Below the pieces are notes generated by a model. That model searched no databases and was not told the DNA's origin. It saw only the letters and a program-made list of their open reading frames with translations. From assembly GCA_033220425.1 (NCBI GenBank), contig CM065649.1:5022001-5086000 (forward strand): 64,000 nucleotides of DNA. Reading direction: 5' to 3'. Of this stretch, positions 33,696 to 46,659 are shown piece after piece. The stretch comes from Lepraria neglecta (taxonomy: Eukaryota > Ascomycota > Lecanoromycetes > Lecanorales > Stereocaulaceae). Every line of letters begins with the position of its first letter. Position 1 is the first letter of the stretch. The position numbers and the translations under genes are program-made.

Positions 33696-36600
33696 CTTTG
33701 AGCACCCTTAAGGATAAGTACTATACTAAGAGACCCTAGGGTATCTACCCTAAGCTCCTTAGGAGGAGGAAGCGGATAACGACGCCTAACTATTAACGAA
33801 GGACTCAGCAGACATGTTAAGATAGCCTAGCCCGACTTATACTACGGAGAGAGAGATAAGCTCGAGGGATAGCTATCCTAGATATTACTTTACTTAAAGT
33901 TCTAAGGAGACCTTATACCTATATAATAATATCCTACCTTTACTATTACTTACTTACGTAGAAGAGCCTAAAAGTAGGTTAATCCGTTCCTAAAGAAGTA
34001 TATAGAAGATAACAACGAAGACGGCGAAATTAAATAATAGATAGAGAGTATAGCTATATTTAGACTCGAAATCTACTATATATTTAGTCTATTAAACGAA
34101 GTTAATATAGTAATATAAACTATCTAGTATATAACCTAGAAGAAATCTATATTAGAGTACTCAACTTAATTTTAGTAATATATAGTAAAGACTAACTAGG
34201 ATAATAATATATTAATAACTATATACTAGAGAGGTCTTAAGGATAATATTAAAGACAAGCTTATAAGGTTAGGGATTATTATTAATACCCTTAATAAACT
34301 AATCGAAGAAGTAATTAAAATTAATAATAAGCTATTTAAAAGGACTATAGAGAAGAGGTATAACGGAGGAGTCGGCGGAATAGGATACTTAAGCTTTTTC
34401 GCTAAATCAAGGAGCTATCGCCTAGGATATAAAGAATATAACCCCTACGGGTATATACCTATAGAACTGGACTTCACGGAGAAGAAAGGTAAATAGGCCT
34501 TTAGGGGGCTAGCTAGGGGCAAGAAGTAGTAAGGGGGTAATAAGAAAATACTAAAGTATTATAGCTATAGTAAACCGGGCTACTTCGCTAGAGACTATAA
34601 GTCGAAAAATATAGTATATTAACCGTAGCTAAATATACTAGAGAAAGTATATACCTAGGATAATATAGACGGTATACTTAAGGAGATTCTACTAGTATAG
34701 GATAAAGTCGAAGAAGATATTAGTTCCTAGTATAATAGGATAATATAAGAAGAACTTAATAAAGAATCCGAAAACAGCGATAACGACTTTATAAAGAAGT
34801 TTAATATATATATTAGGGAATAATATAGGAACGACCTGAATACTAAAGATAGTAGTAAGGCTTAAGAAGAAAAGTCTAAGTAGGATTAGGAAGAAAGCGA
34901 AATAGATCTAGAGTAGAAAGAAGCCCTTAGTACTTTAGAAGCTAAATAGGAAGAAATATAACTACTAAGAAGGATAATACCTGAAACTACTACGTCTAAG
35001 GAAGAAGAAGAAAGCTCTAAGGAATATATATAGCTAGACTATCGGATAGATCGGAATTACTAAGGTCACAAGAGTATACTATAGGAAGAATATATATCGC
35101 TTTACTACGTATAGTATAGTACGCCGAGGAATATAGCTAAGGGGCCAGTAAGAATACTACCCTACGGATATAGCTATTACTACGAATATAAGGAAAACGG
35201 ATATCTATAGTACCTCGCGACGAAAAGAATATACTAATACTTCCTAGGACGCGATAAGGAATAGTTAAAGAGAGTTATTTATGAATTAAATAATAACCTA
35301 AGCGCTAGAGAATACTATTTGATAGAATAGTATACCTATCTGTATAATAACTACGAGAAGTATATATAGTCGAAGTTAAAGGTAGGGTTTCTACTCCTAT
35401 AAGCGGGAAAAGAGTAATCCCTTATAGCAGGGGTAGCTATAAGGAGATTAATATATTAACCCCTAAATAATATCTGTGTTCCGCGCAATACGATATATAT
35501 ATAAAGATACTAGTAATTATTAATAGACAGCGGACCGTTGCGATAATAGACTCTAGAGCTACTAGAAATTTTATCTTACGAGATCTGGTATAGATAACTA
35601 GAATACTAACTCGAAAGAAGTTATAGTAGTATAACCTCTAGATAGCTAACGGGTTAATAGTATCAATAGGAAAGGTAAACGAAGAGATACTTTCGTTATC
35701 TATTATAATTCAGCGCTACTATAAGGAGATTACCTTTAACGTTATTAGTATAGCTACTTATTATATAATTTTAGGAATACCTTGGTTAAAGAAGTATAAC
35801 CTAATAATCAATTAGGCTCGAGGAGTACTTAAGATAGATTAATCTAGAAATATTACCAGGATTATACCTACGTATTAGTAGCGTTTAATAGTAGATAAGA
35901 AGTCGAACCGAAGACCGGTTAAGGTATATATTACCTTAGCTTCGTATAAGGACGGTACTAAAGGGTAGTCTAACTCTATAGTTACTAGTAAAGGTTAGCG
36001 GGATAATAAAGTAAGAGTTAAGAGAGGAACTAATATACTCTCTATCCCTCGGGAATATAGTAAGTAGGCGTACTTATTCGAGGAAGAGACGAATATAGAA
36101 GTATTACCTAGGTACCAGCTATAGGATTATAAGATCGAACTCGAACCTAGTAAATAGCCGATATTTAGACCTATTTACGTATTATTAGAAAAGGAACTTA
36201 AGGTACTTCGCGAGTATATTAACGAGAACCTTAAAAAGGGATTTATTCGGGAATCTAAATTACTAGTAGGTTACCTAATCCTCTTTATACTAAAGAAGGA
36301 CGGAAGCTTAAGACTATATATCGACTATCGAAAGTTAAACGATATTATAATCAAGAATAGATATCTATTACTAAATATAGGAGAGCTATAGAATCGGCTC
36401 GGCAAAGCAAAGATATTTACTAAACTGGATCTTAGAGGTATATATAATCTAATTTAGATAAAAGAAGGCGAAGAATAGAAAACTACCTTCCGAACGAGAT
36501 ATAGCTACTACGAGTATCTAGTAATATCGTTTAGACTAACTAACGTACTAGTAACCTGCTAAGTACTTATTAATAACGTTATACGAGTATACTTAGATTG

Positions 36601-39458
36601 AATAGCGATAGCGTACCTCGACGATATACTAATTTATTCTAAGAATAAGAAAGAATATATAGAGTATATATAGAACGTCCTCAGATACCTATTATAAGCG
36701 AAACTTCTTCTTAAACTAGAAAAGTGCGAATTTTATCGATAGTCGGTAGAATTTCTAGGATTCGTAGTTAGTATAGAAGGTATTAGTATAAGCCTAGAGA
36801 AGATTAAAGCTATAGCGGAATAGCCTATACTACAGGACGTCAAAGCAGTACAAAGCTTCTTAGGATTTGCCAACTTTAATAGGAAGTTTATTAAGGGCTA
36901 CTTAAAGAAAGTACTACCTCTAATAGATATTACGAAAAAGGATATCGGATTTATATAGGGAAAAGACTAATAGAAATCATTCGATACATTAAAGAAAGTA
37001 TATACGAATCTACTAGTACTCTATACCTTTCAGGCCAATAAACCGGCCCGTATCGAAATAGATACCTCGGATCTTATAATTAGAGTATACCTATATTAAA
37101 TAAAAGACTAAAAGTAGTATCTAGTTACCTACTATTCAAGGAAGATATTAGTAGTAGAGTAGAACTATAATATATACGACAAGGAGCTACTTACCGTAGT
37201 ATATATATTATAGAACTAGCGAGTATATATAGAAAGCTACTCGGATCTAACTATCTTTATAGATTATAAGAATCTTCTTAACTTTATAATAATAAAGGAG
37301 CTAAATAGAAGATAAGTTCGATAGTTAGAACTATTAGGTTAATATAAATTCAAGATAACCTATACCCTAGGAAAGGATAATAGTTAAGTAGACGCCCTAA
37401 GTAGGCGATTAGACTATATAGAAGAAAAGAATATTACGGAATAATCTATCCTAAAGAGAGAGGCGGACGGATTACTTATACTATACTAGGTATTAGCGAC
37501 GACCCTTTATATATCAGGACCTAATATAACTAATAGAATCGTAAAGGCCTACGATAACGATATATTTGCAACAAACCTACGAAAAGATTAGTAGGATTTA
37601 GTATTGCTCAAATACCAGGATAAGACCTACTTGCCTAATATATACGTTAAGGAAGTAATTAGGGATTACTATAACGACCCTTTACAAGGTCACCTAGGAG
37701 TATCCAAAATAGTAGAACTCCTAGGACGAGGATACGCGGCGCCGAAGCTTCGAGCGCGCGTTAAATAATATATTAAAGAATATATCGAGTACTAGTAGAA
37801 TAAGGCTACACGATATACTAAGTATAGACAAATATAGTTTACTTCTATACTAGAGTTACTATAGGATAATATTATAATGGACTTCGTAGTTAAACTACTA
37901 CCTTTAAAAGATCCAGCTATATAGGATACCTTTAACTCGATTATAGTTATTATAGACAAACTTACTAAGTATACGATTATAATACTATTCAAAGAAACCT
38001 ATAAAGTAGATTAGCTAGCTTTCGTACTACTTGACAAGCTAATAAGGGATTATAGTATACCTAAATCAATAATATCCGATAGAGATAAATTATTTATATC
38101 CAACTACTAGAGAACGCTAATAGTAGCGATTAGAACGAAACTCCGGATATCGATAGTATATTATCTATAGACTAATAGATAAATAGAGCGTGCCAATTAA
38201 ATAATAGAAGTATACTTAAGGTATTATATAAACTAGAAGCAAGATAACTAGGTTTCGCTGCTTCTAATAGTATAGCTAGTATATAATAACAAGAAGTTAG
38301 ATACAACGGGCCTAATACTATTCTTTACCAATTACGGAAAGAATATAAATATATTTCTATAACCTAGGGAAGGACCTAATATAGAAAAGGCTTTAGTTAA
38401 GGTAGAAGAGCTGAAAGATTTATATAAGGATATATAAAGATCTATTAAGAGCTTAAATAGTAAATTAAAGGAATAAGTTAATAAGAAAAGAAAGAATATT
38501 CCTTAGCTAAAAGAGAGGGATAAAGTATACCTCCTAATAAAAAATATAAGAACGACGAGGCTAAGTAAGAAACTATATTATATTAAGGTCGGACTATTCT
38601 TAATTAAATAAGTAAAAGGATCGGTTAACTATAAACTTTAATTACTACCTAATACTAAGGTATATCTAGTATTCTATATCTTACTCTTAGAGCTAGTAGA
38701 CCCTAATATACCCTTATAGGAAATATTTTATTATAATATTAAGGAAGAAACAGAGTTCGAGGTTAAGAGGATTCTAAATTAGGTTGATTAGAAATATCTA
38801 GTTAAATAGAAAGGGTATAACGATATCGAAAACACCTGGGAACCCCTTAAGAACCTCCGGAACTGCTAGGACCTTCTATAGGAGTTCCGGGAACGATCGG
38901 GAAGGAGGACTAATCGGTTCTGGCTAGGAAGCTAAATTATTCGGACGAGACGTTGAATATCTAATTATTAGGAATACTTGGGATAGACCGCTAGTCTTCT
39001 TCTAACTCCTTAATATTCTATATCTCTTAGTCTATAATCTTCTACTTTTTATTTTCAAGATATTTATACTATATCTAAAGGCGCGTCAGTATAGTCTAAA
39101 GATATATAGATTCCTCTATTAATTTTCGTATATAATCCTCGAGCTCTTCGCGCGTGTTTTTTAACTATAACTACGCTTCCTTTCGTTCCGTCTTAATATA
39201 ACGTATTTCAAGGGGTAATACTATAAGGTCGTATTTCCTACCGCTACCCACACAGTTAGAATACCTGTCGGACCCTGTACCTATCAGGTACTATTTGCCG
39301 CTAGCAATACATCGGGAGCACGGCCGTATAATAACTTCGTTTAGCTTACTAGCCAACACCGTTCGGCGGACGGTCGGTTTATCTAAACGTTTAGTACGTC
39401 GGGGTGGTATAAAGGATGGATAGTTTCTCGGGACGAGAAATCTGGGAGAGGGAGCTAA

Positions 39459-39963
39459 TATTACGATCAGGAAACATGATCAGGGATGCGCTTATAGAGT
39501 ATAGCGCCCGTTATAGTTCGAGTTGACGAGTCGATATCCGACTCAGATAGACCCTGAAGGCTTGGCATATTAAGCGATGAGCGCAGTGGTCGCAACGAGC
39601 GCAGATGTAATCAGTGCGATCAGTGCGATCAGGAAGGCTTGGCATATTAAGCGATGAGCGTAGTGGTCGCAATGAGCGCAGATACGATTAGTGCGATTAG
39701 TGCGATCAAGAATGCTTGGTATAGATTTCGTATGTCTATATATGCGGAGCACTGCTTACCACTTGGAGTATCGTGCTCAACTTGCTATTCAATTATTTAC
39801 TACATACGATAGATCTCTTAGGCTAGGCACTAAATATATATCACCTGATTATATACCAGACCCGCTTAGCACCACTGAAGCCTGCTTCACCTTTTGTTGG
39901 TTGCACCTCCATCCTTATTAAGAATCAATCCATATACGATACCGGTACGCACGGTTCGTAACA
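39459..39963 (+). repeat. 3' LTR of A2 (505 bp, with 74-75 bp duplication)
   Basis: Same start and end as the 5' LTR, but about 74 bp longer because the segment GAAGGCTTGGCATATTAAGC..GCGATCA (about 39,552-39,626) is repeated in tandem (about 39,627-39,701). The two tandem units have since diverged by C/T and G/A changes. Confidence 0.88.
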
Positions 39964-42900
39964 AGTAAGCCCGATCAAAGTTCGCGGAGTAGGCTCTAAC
40001 GTCTACAAAACGGATAAGTACGGTATTATACCTACTTACTTCCCCGGTAAGCGAGACGGTAAGGAAGTTACCGCTGTTACGGCTCCTAGGGAGGTATATA
40101 TCGTCGATAATCTTAAGGCCAAGATACTTATTAGTATAGATATTATAGTCCTAGAAAAGATTAATATTCTTATATCTAAATCGATAGCCTCTATTAGTAG
40201 CTATAGTATCGAAATCCTAATTAAGGTTAGGACACGAGGATATCCTGTAACCTATCCGGTACACGCAAAGAATATAGTTATTATTCTACTACGCTCCCAA
40301 GTCTAAATTCCTGTATATTATACCTTATTACTAGACCGCGATTTCTTCTTTAAGCCGGAGGAATACAAGCTATCTCTATATATATACCTTGTCGACTTAT
40401 CTCTTACTACTATAGTAGCGAAAAACGACTTAGATTATTCCGTTAAGATCCCGAGAAATCTTCGCCTTAGGACCGTCCAAGAAGCGAACTTTAATAACTA
40501 CTATTATATTACCTCAGGATAGTATAATATCGCCGAGTTAGCTACGCGCCGCCTAAAGAAGGAATACTAGATAAGCTAGATAAAGCGAGTGTTTAATAAG
40601 ATTACTATAGCGTCCGCTATCGCTATATTAGTAGTACTAGCTACTATACTAACACTAATAGTATCGATTCCTACCGAAATCTCTATTACGCTAATACTCT
40701 ACGATTACGTTCTAGCGAATAGTATTACCGTCTACAGGGATAATTCGGCTATTAAGGCCGTTATCGACGAATTTCCAATACTATAGCAGGAAGGTAGCTT
40801 TACGGACGTTCCCTAGAATCAATAGATATGGATTCCGTTGAAGTCTAACTAGGAAGAACGCGTACCTAAGACTATATATATCTATCTATTAAGTAATAAG
40901 TCTAAGAAAGTAGTCGATAAGACCTTCGACAAGCTTTAAGAGTAGGGACACCTTAGCTAGACTTCTAAGTCGACGCCGTTTAGCTTCCCAGTATTCGTTA
41001 TCTAGAAGATATTACCGGATAGTACCAGGAATGGGAGAGCTATTATTAATATTCGAGGCCTTAATATAGTTATCTAGACCGATATCTACCCTTTGCCTTT
41101 ATAGTCTAATATAATCTCTTCTATTAAGGACTACTACTATATTAGTATTATCGACTACGCTAGTTTCTTTTATTAATAGCGAGTATATCCTAATAACTAT
41201 TACCGGCTTATAGTTATAAGCTACTAAGGTTAAGAAATATTCAATATCGCGGTAATAGGCTATAAGAACTTACCGGCCTATATATAGAGATAAATCGATA
41301 GGCTACTATAGAGCTCCCGAAACTTTGCCAAGGTATATATTAACGATATTATTATCTTCTCTCTAACCTTAGTAGATTACTTTCGATATCTATATTCAGT
41401 CTTTAAGCTTTTTATAGACTTAGAAATCTCGGTAAACCCCTCTAAGGTATTCCTTACTTATCTATCAGTTCAATTACTAGGCTAAAAGGTTAATTCTTTA
41501 GGTCTCTAGACTACTAAAGACAAGCTCCAGGCTATTTCTAAGCTTTCGTTTCTAACGACGTTATTATAGCTAGAGACCTACTTAGGTATAACCGGCTGGC
41601 TCCGGAACTATATTACTTATTATACTACTATAGCGAAGCCTCTCCAAGATCGAAAAACCGCTATATTAGCGTTATTACTAAAAGCTGGAGACGAGAGACG
41701 GAATTTCGCTAAGAGGAACCAAATTAGTAAGCCGACTTTAGTCGAGATTACGGCTTTCCGATCTCTTTAGAAGGCGCTTTTAATACTATCGTTTCTTATC
41801 TACTTTAATGATAAGTAACCCTTATATATTGATCTTGATACTAGCAAGGAATTTGGATTCGGCGCTATAGTTTACCACGTTACTAGTAAAGTTAACGCCT
41901 ATCCGACGCGCTCCTAGCTTCGGCCTATCCTATTTCTAAATCGTCTCCTTAAAGACGCCGAAACTAGATACTAGCCTACTACTTGCCGGAATCATTTGGG
42001 TCCTTAGTAAGACTCGATATATAGTCGAGTCTGTACCGAAGATAATTATCTATACGGATCACGGTGCTACCTTAGAGATTGCCAGATAAACGACAATATC
42101 TATCTCTAGTACTACCAAGCTAAATCTTCGCCTTATCCGAGTATTAGAATATATCTAGTATTTCCGAAGCCTAGAGTTCCGTTACAAGCCAGGAAAACAA
42201 TATATAGTACCCGATACTTTATCGCGTCTTTACGCTGCTATAACCGCCGATCGAGATACTATAGAAGGACAGCTCGATACCTTCGCCTATACTACCTCTA
42301 TATTTATCTAGCTTAGTCTAGAATTACGCCAATAAATTATCGAAGGCTATAGAATAGATAAGTCTTGGAAGAAGATAATTAATACCCTCGATTCCAATAA
42401 GAATACCGGCGAGGACGCCGCTTAGCTTCCTTTTGCCTAGGATCTCTAAGGCCTTATCTAGAAGATCGACGCCGCCACGGGTGACCATACCTTCTTACCA
42501 GATCGTCTCTGCGTTCCGAAACCTTGCGTCAAGACCTTCCTAGAAATCGCTTATTCCGGGAGTTACCTAGGCTTTACTAAATACTACGAGAGTATCTCTC
42601 GATAATAGTATATATATAAGCTTACTAATTATCTCCGAGACTTTCTTTAATACTACCCTTAATACTAGCTATTTCAGATACAAAGATATCTGCTATATAG
42701 TTCGCTCTAACTGATTATAATACCTCCGGTACCTTTCTATACCCTAATAATTAATTTTATCCTTGCCTTGCCGCTATTAATAAAAGGTTATAATATACTT
42801 ATATTAGTTACTAACAAGTTCTCGCGGAAGATTATATTGATTCCTAGTAAGACGAATTTCTCTATAGAAGATTAGGTACTATAGCTACTCCGACGTCTTC

Positions 42901-44079
42901 GAAAGATTAACTAGGGTCTATCTAAGGCTATTATTTCTAACCGTGATCGGAAATTTCTCAGCGAGCTTTGGAAAGCGCTGTTCACTAAGCTTAGTATTAA
43001 GCTACTCTACTTAATAGCTTACTACCTATAGATAGACGGCGCGAGTAAACGCACTAATCAGACTATTGAAATTGCCATTAGATTCTAGATGTCTACTCTC
43101 GACGCCGTCGATACCTGGCCTCTTATAATCCCCGCTATCCAAGCAAGCTATAATAATACCGTCTTAGCTCCAACTAGAAGGACGCTAAATGAAATAGCGT
43201 ATAGATTTTCGCTTAATTAGCTACTAGATCTAGGAGCCTACGATAGAGAAGTCTTCCCTAAGGAAATAACTCGTCTTAAAGCTACCGACGCCGTCGCTTT
43301 TGCCTAGATAAACTCGAAATTCCACTACGATAGAAGATACTAGCTATAGTTCTTCAGGGTAGGCGACTATACGCTACTCCGCCTATATTATAGATATAAT
43401 ATCCTAGTAACTAAGGTCACCAGTAAAAAATACGGATAATAGTTTATCGGCCCATTCAAGATTCTCGAAAGAGTTAGGCGTTTAGCTTATTAGCTTAACG
43501 TTCCTTAGTACTAGAAGATTCATCCGGTTTTTATCGTGGCGCAGCTCGAGCTATATTCTAACCTATAGATAGATCCTTTCCGCCGAAAGCGCCTAGAGGA
43601 GCCGCCTTTAGTATTCATTAAGGGAGATACTAATAACTAGAAGTCGTATAAAATTAAAAAGCTCCTTAATAAAAGGACGATAAAGAAGGGATATAGTTTC
43701 GCTATAGAGTATCTAGTTAAGCAGAAGGGTTACGGAGCCCAGTAGGACGAATAGTTGAATATCAAGTAGCTAGGAGATACTTAGAGGTTGGTTAACGAAT
43801 ATAAGAGATATACTAAGACGCTACTAGTACCGAATCGACGTTATCGAAAAGACGATACGAAGGAATCCTAGGTAATACCTTCTCCGGCGGTGTCGAAGAC
43901 GCGCGAGCGGCCTAAGAAGTTGTAACTAAGGAAATATATAGATTAATGGCTTCGGAGGGCCCGAAGTTTCTTATTGGCTAGTTCCTTATCAGGTAATTCC
44001 TAACTAGTATTTACTTCTTAACGAGCGTATTTAGCTAGTTATCGACGAGGACGCCGATATCTTTTTTATTACCGGTATT

Positions 44080-44190
44080 TGTTAAGAATTCAGCGCTTGG
44101 CAAGTAGCTTTTAGCTAAGTAAGCTTCTCTTGCTTAGAATAACCAACTAATCAATTATTCAATTGTATAGAAAGCTCCTTGTCCATGATA
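44080..44190 (+). repeat. 3' LTR of Gypsy B (111 bp)
   Basis: Begins TGTTAAGAATTCAGCGC and ends CATGATA. It matches the 5' LTR except for the 18-bp expansion and several transitions, and is followed directly by the target duplication TAATA. Confidence 0.88.
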
Positions 44191-44776
44191 TAATATCTAT
44201 ATAAAGATACTCTACCTTCGCTATTATCTATTTATATAGAAGAGTCTAAAAGTAGGTTAATCCGTTCCTAAAGAAATATATAGAAGATGACGATAAGGAG
44301 GCGAAATTAAATAATAGATAGAGAGTATAACTATATTTAGACTCGAAATCCGCCGTATATTCGGTCTATTAAACGAGATCAATATAGTAATATAAATGAT
44401 CTAGCACTTGACTTAGAAGAAGTCTATATCGGAATATTCGACCTAGTTTCAGTAGTACGCAGCGAAAACTAACTGGGATAATAATATATTAATAACTATA
44501 TACCGGAGAGGTCTTAAAGATAATATCAAAGATAAACTTATAAGATCAGAGATTATTATTAATACCCTAGACAAGCTAATTAAAGAAGTAATCGAAATTA
44601 ATAATAAGTTATTTAAAAGGACTATAGAAAAAAGGTATAATAGAGGAGTTAGCGGAATAGGACGCTCGAGCTTTTTTACTAAATCTAGGAGCTACCGCCT
44701 AGGATACAAGGAACGTGACCCTTACGGATATACGTCTATAGAACTAGACTTTACAGAGAAGAAAGGAAAGTAAGCT

Positions 44777-45711
44777 ATCTATCTCGCTAAGGAGTAGTCC
44801 GTTTTTTAACCCGAGGATAGAATTAGTATAGCCTCGATTAGATAGTACTAGAGGTAGCCGGTAAACTATTACCGAGGTTACCCTTTACCTAGAATATTAA
44901 GGTAAAGATCCTTAGCGGATTCTAAACTAGCTATTAACTTAGATCCCTCTCTATATCGCTAGGGAGTTATCTATTTTTTAATCCGAGGATAGAATTAAAA
45001 TAGCCTTAATTAATAGTATAATAGGTGGCCGCTAAATTATTACTAGAGTTACCCTTTATCTAGGATATTAAGGTAAAGATTTAAAGTAGAATCGGCTAGC
45101 TATTAACTTTAATCCTGCTTAATTTATTAAGGAGCTATTTAGTTTTTATTCTAAAAATTAGAATAGCCGGAGTTAGTACTATAGATATCTTGGATTTTTA
45201 TATAATATATACCCCGCTATATAGTTACCTCGATATAAGCTAGTTCTTTTTAAATCTATTCTCTTCTTCTTAATACTCTCCGGTCTATTCTCTTCTTACT
45301 AAATCCTTTAAGCCCTTTCTATATTAGTAAATCAGTTTCTTCGACCCTCTATAGCTCTACTACTACCTACTACCTAGATCGTAGTGACCGGCGCTAATAT
45401 AGTCAGCACCTAGTTAAGCGACCTGAGATCAAGCGGCGCCCCTTAGTATAGCCCTACTCCAGGCCTAGCTAGACTACCGGCTATCTAGCTACAGGTAGCT
45501 TTATATACTAGCGAGGCTTAGAGGTAGAGGTAAGATAGAAATTACTTGCTTACTTACCTATATACTTACTTACTTACCTACTTGCCTACTTGCTTACCTG
45601 CTTACTTATCTATTTACTTATATACCTATATACTTATCTACTTACTTACTTATCTATATACTTACCTACTTATTTACTTATCTACTTACTTACTTTCTTC
45701 CTTCCCCCTCG
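44777..45711. repeat. Tandem 170-bp repeats and a TACT-rich simple repeat
   Basis: Units starting at about 44,783, 44,956 and 45,124 (partial) share GGAGT..CCGAGGATAGAATTA..ACCCTTTA and TTAAGGTAAAGAT, with a period of about 170 bp. The following 45,180-45,540 has no recognisable gene. From 45,540 to 45,705 a TACT/CTTA simple repeat gives a spurious Tyr/Leu-rich frame. Homology to Gypsy A1 ends at the left border. Confidence 0.7.
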
Positions 45712-46330
45712 CTATTTTCTAAAGGCTAATTATTTATTAACTCTATCTAGCTACCTGAATTCGGTTATTAATATATCGGAACGGGCGAGCTATAAGGCCT
45801 ATAGTATATTAAATCCTATAGCGCACACTATAACCGTCTATAGCGCGGCGCTGGTATATAGTAACCTAAATAGCGCCAGCCAAGACAACGCCGGCCTCGC
45901 GCAGTAGTATATAGTAGGGATAGCCTGGGCCGGGCAGTAGTATTATATCTATAGCAGCACGTTTGATCCGGCGGATTACCTAGCTTTATCTCCCTCCCCG
46001 CGGCTCTTAAGCCAGCCTAGCTATATTAATACCAAGTATATTATCCGGTTGATACGGACCCTCCAATCGACTACCTATCCGCCTATCAGAGGGGTACAAG
46101 GCTATCCGGTCCGGGGCCGTAGCCTGACTATAGCCGATATATAGGTTATAGGGAGCGGGAATATAAGGCAGCAATATATAGGAGAGGGTACCCGATTTAT
46201 ATATAAGGTAGCTAGTAGGCGTACTAGTATCTCGGCTATAGGGCCGATAATATCTAATCCTCTAAAGTCTTGGGCAATTGGACTCTGCCCTCGCTCCCTC
46301 TCTAAAGTCTTGGGCAATTCCAGTGAAGGT
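45712..46330 (+). pseudogene. Degenerate ORF before the helicase pseudogene
   Basis: A plus-strand frame reads through two or three TAG stops from about 45,712 to 46,320 (..YKAYSILNPIAHTITVYSAA.., then ..SSTFDPADYLALSPSPRLL..). It looks like a RIPed protein gene, but I recognise no family. A 20-bp direct repeat, CTCTAAAGTCTTGGGCAATT, occurs at its end (about 46,260-46,279 and 46,300-46,319). Confidence 0.35.
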
Positions 46331-46440
46331 TCACTGGAATTAATTCCTAGTACTCGGTTTTTACCGAGCCGCGAGTATTTTCTAGAATAGGGGGTTTACT
46401 GGAATTAATTTCGATCCCTTCACTAGAATTAAATTTAATA
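46316..46440. repeat. Hairpin and short direct repeats
   Basis: A near-perfect 26-nt palindrome at 46,316-46,341 has 12-bp arms, AATTCCAGTGAA and TTCACTGGAATT, with a 2-nt centre. A second hairpin follows, CTCGGT-TTTT-ACCGAG (46,353-46,368). The arm sequence CACTGGAATTAATT recurs with changes at about 46,397 and 46,421. Position just before the helicase suggests an element end or promoter. Confidence 0.6.
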
Positions 46441-46659
46441 GTCCGATCCGACTTAAACTTTAGGGTATTATAGAATAATATCGAAAACGTCAGGTTCCCG
46501 AGTTTAATTAAAATTTATCTTTAGGTTATTATAGAGTATTAAGTATAAGATAATAAGTTAAGATAGAATGATCGCCCGCGAAGCGGCGAGATTTCCCCGT
46601 GTTTCCGGGCCTTATCACCCCTAGAATTTCTATCTATCGAATATTTATCAATACTATAG
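46441..46659. other. AT-rich leader of the helicase pseudogene
   Basis: No gene of its own. It holds TTAGG-type words and a GC-richer patch (46,570-46,620), and leads into the first recognisable helicase-protein codons. Confidence 0.35.

Larger units (their letters stand above)
33265..39963 (+). mobile_element. Complete Gypsy chromovirus A2 with TSD AGTAA
   Basis: LTR-to-LTR element of 6.7 kb flanked by AGTAA on both sides (33,260-33,264 and 39,964-39,968). Removing it and one AGTAA restores the protease frame of element B (RRIV|SPIKVRG). Plus-strand order: gag with a ruined CCHC knuckle (34,557-34,598), protease (about 35,520-35,840), RT (AYLDDILIYS at 36,611-36,640), RNase H (about 36,960-37,400), integrase (about 37,600-38,500) and a C-terminal chromodomain (LVK*KGY..ENTWEPLKNL at about 38,798-38,855). 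The polypurine tract GGGAGAGGGAGC lies just before the 3' LTR. It has many RIP stops and is not functional. Confidence 0.93.
30488..44190 (+). mobile_element. Gypsy element B, nested in A1 and hosting A2
   Basis: Short LTRs (30,488-30,616 and 44,080-44,190) flanked by a perfect 5-bp target duplication TAATA (30,483-30,487 and 44,191-44,195). The internal region on the plus strand encodes gag (about 31,000-32,900), protease (LCLDTSYSITLLDRE at about 33,178-33,222), RT (VYINDIIIFS at 41,333-41,362, from VYIDDI..), RNase H (about 41,800-42,230), integrase (about 42,500-43,350) and a chromodomain-like end (IEYLVKQKGYG at about 43,706). It is heavily RIPed. Element A2 is inserted in the protease region at 33,265-39,963. 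Confidence 0.9.
29856..44776 (+). mobile_element. Gypsy copy A1, split by element B
   Basis: A chromovirus-type Gypsy copy consisting of its 5' LTR (29,856-30,268), its 5' leader to 30,487, and, after the 13.7-kb insertion of element B, the continuation at 44,196 through gag to about 44,776, where homology with A2 and A3 stops. Joining 30,487 to 44,196 restores the leader seen in A3 (ACTTAATA then YCTAT). Its pol and 3' LTR are missing. The presumed target site before the LTR is CTAGG; its partner is lost. Confidence 0.85.

Noticed and set aside
45590-45907. 105-codon Tyr/Leu-rich frame as a membrane protein gene
   Set aside because: Its first half is translation of the TACT/CTTA simple repeat.
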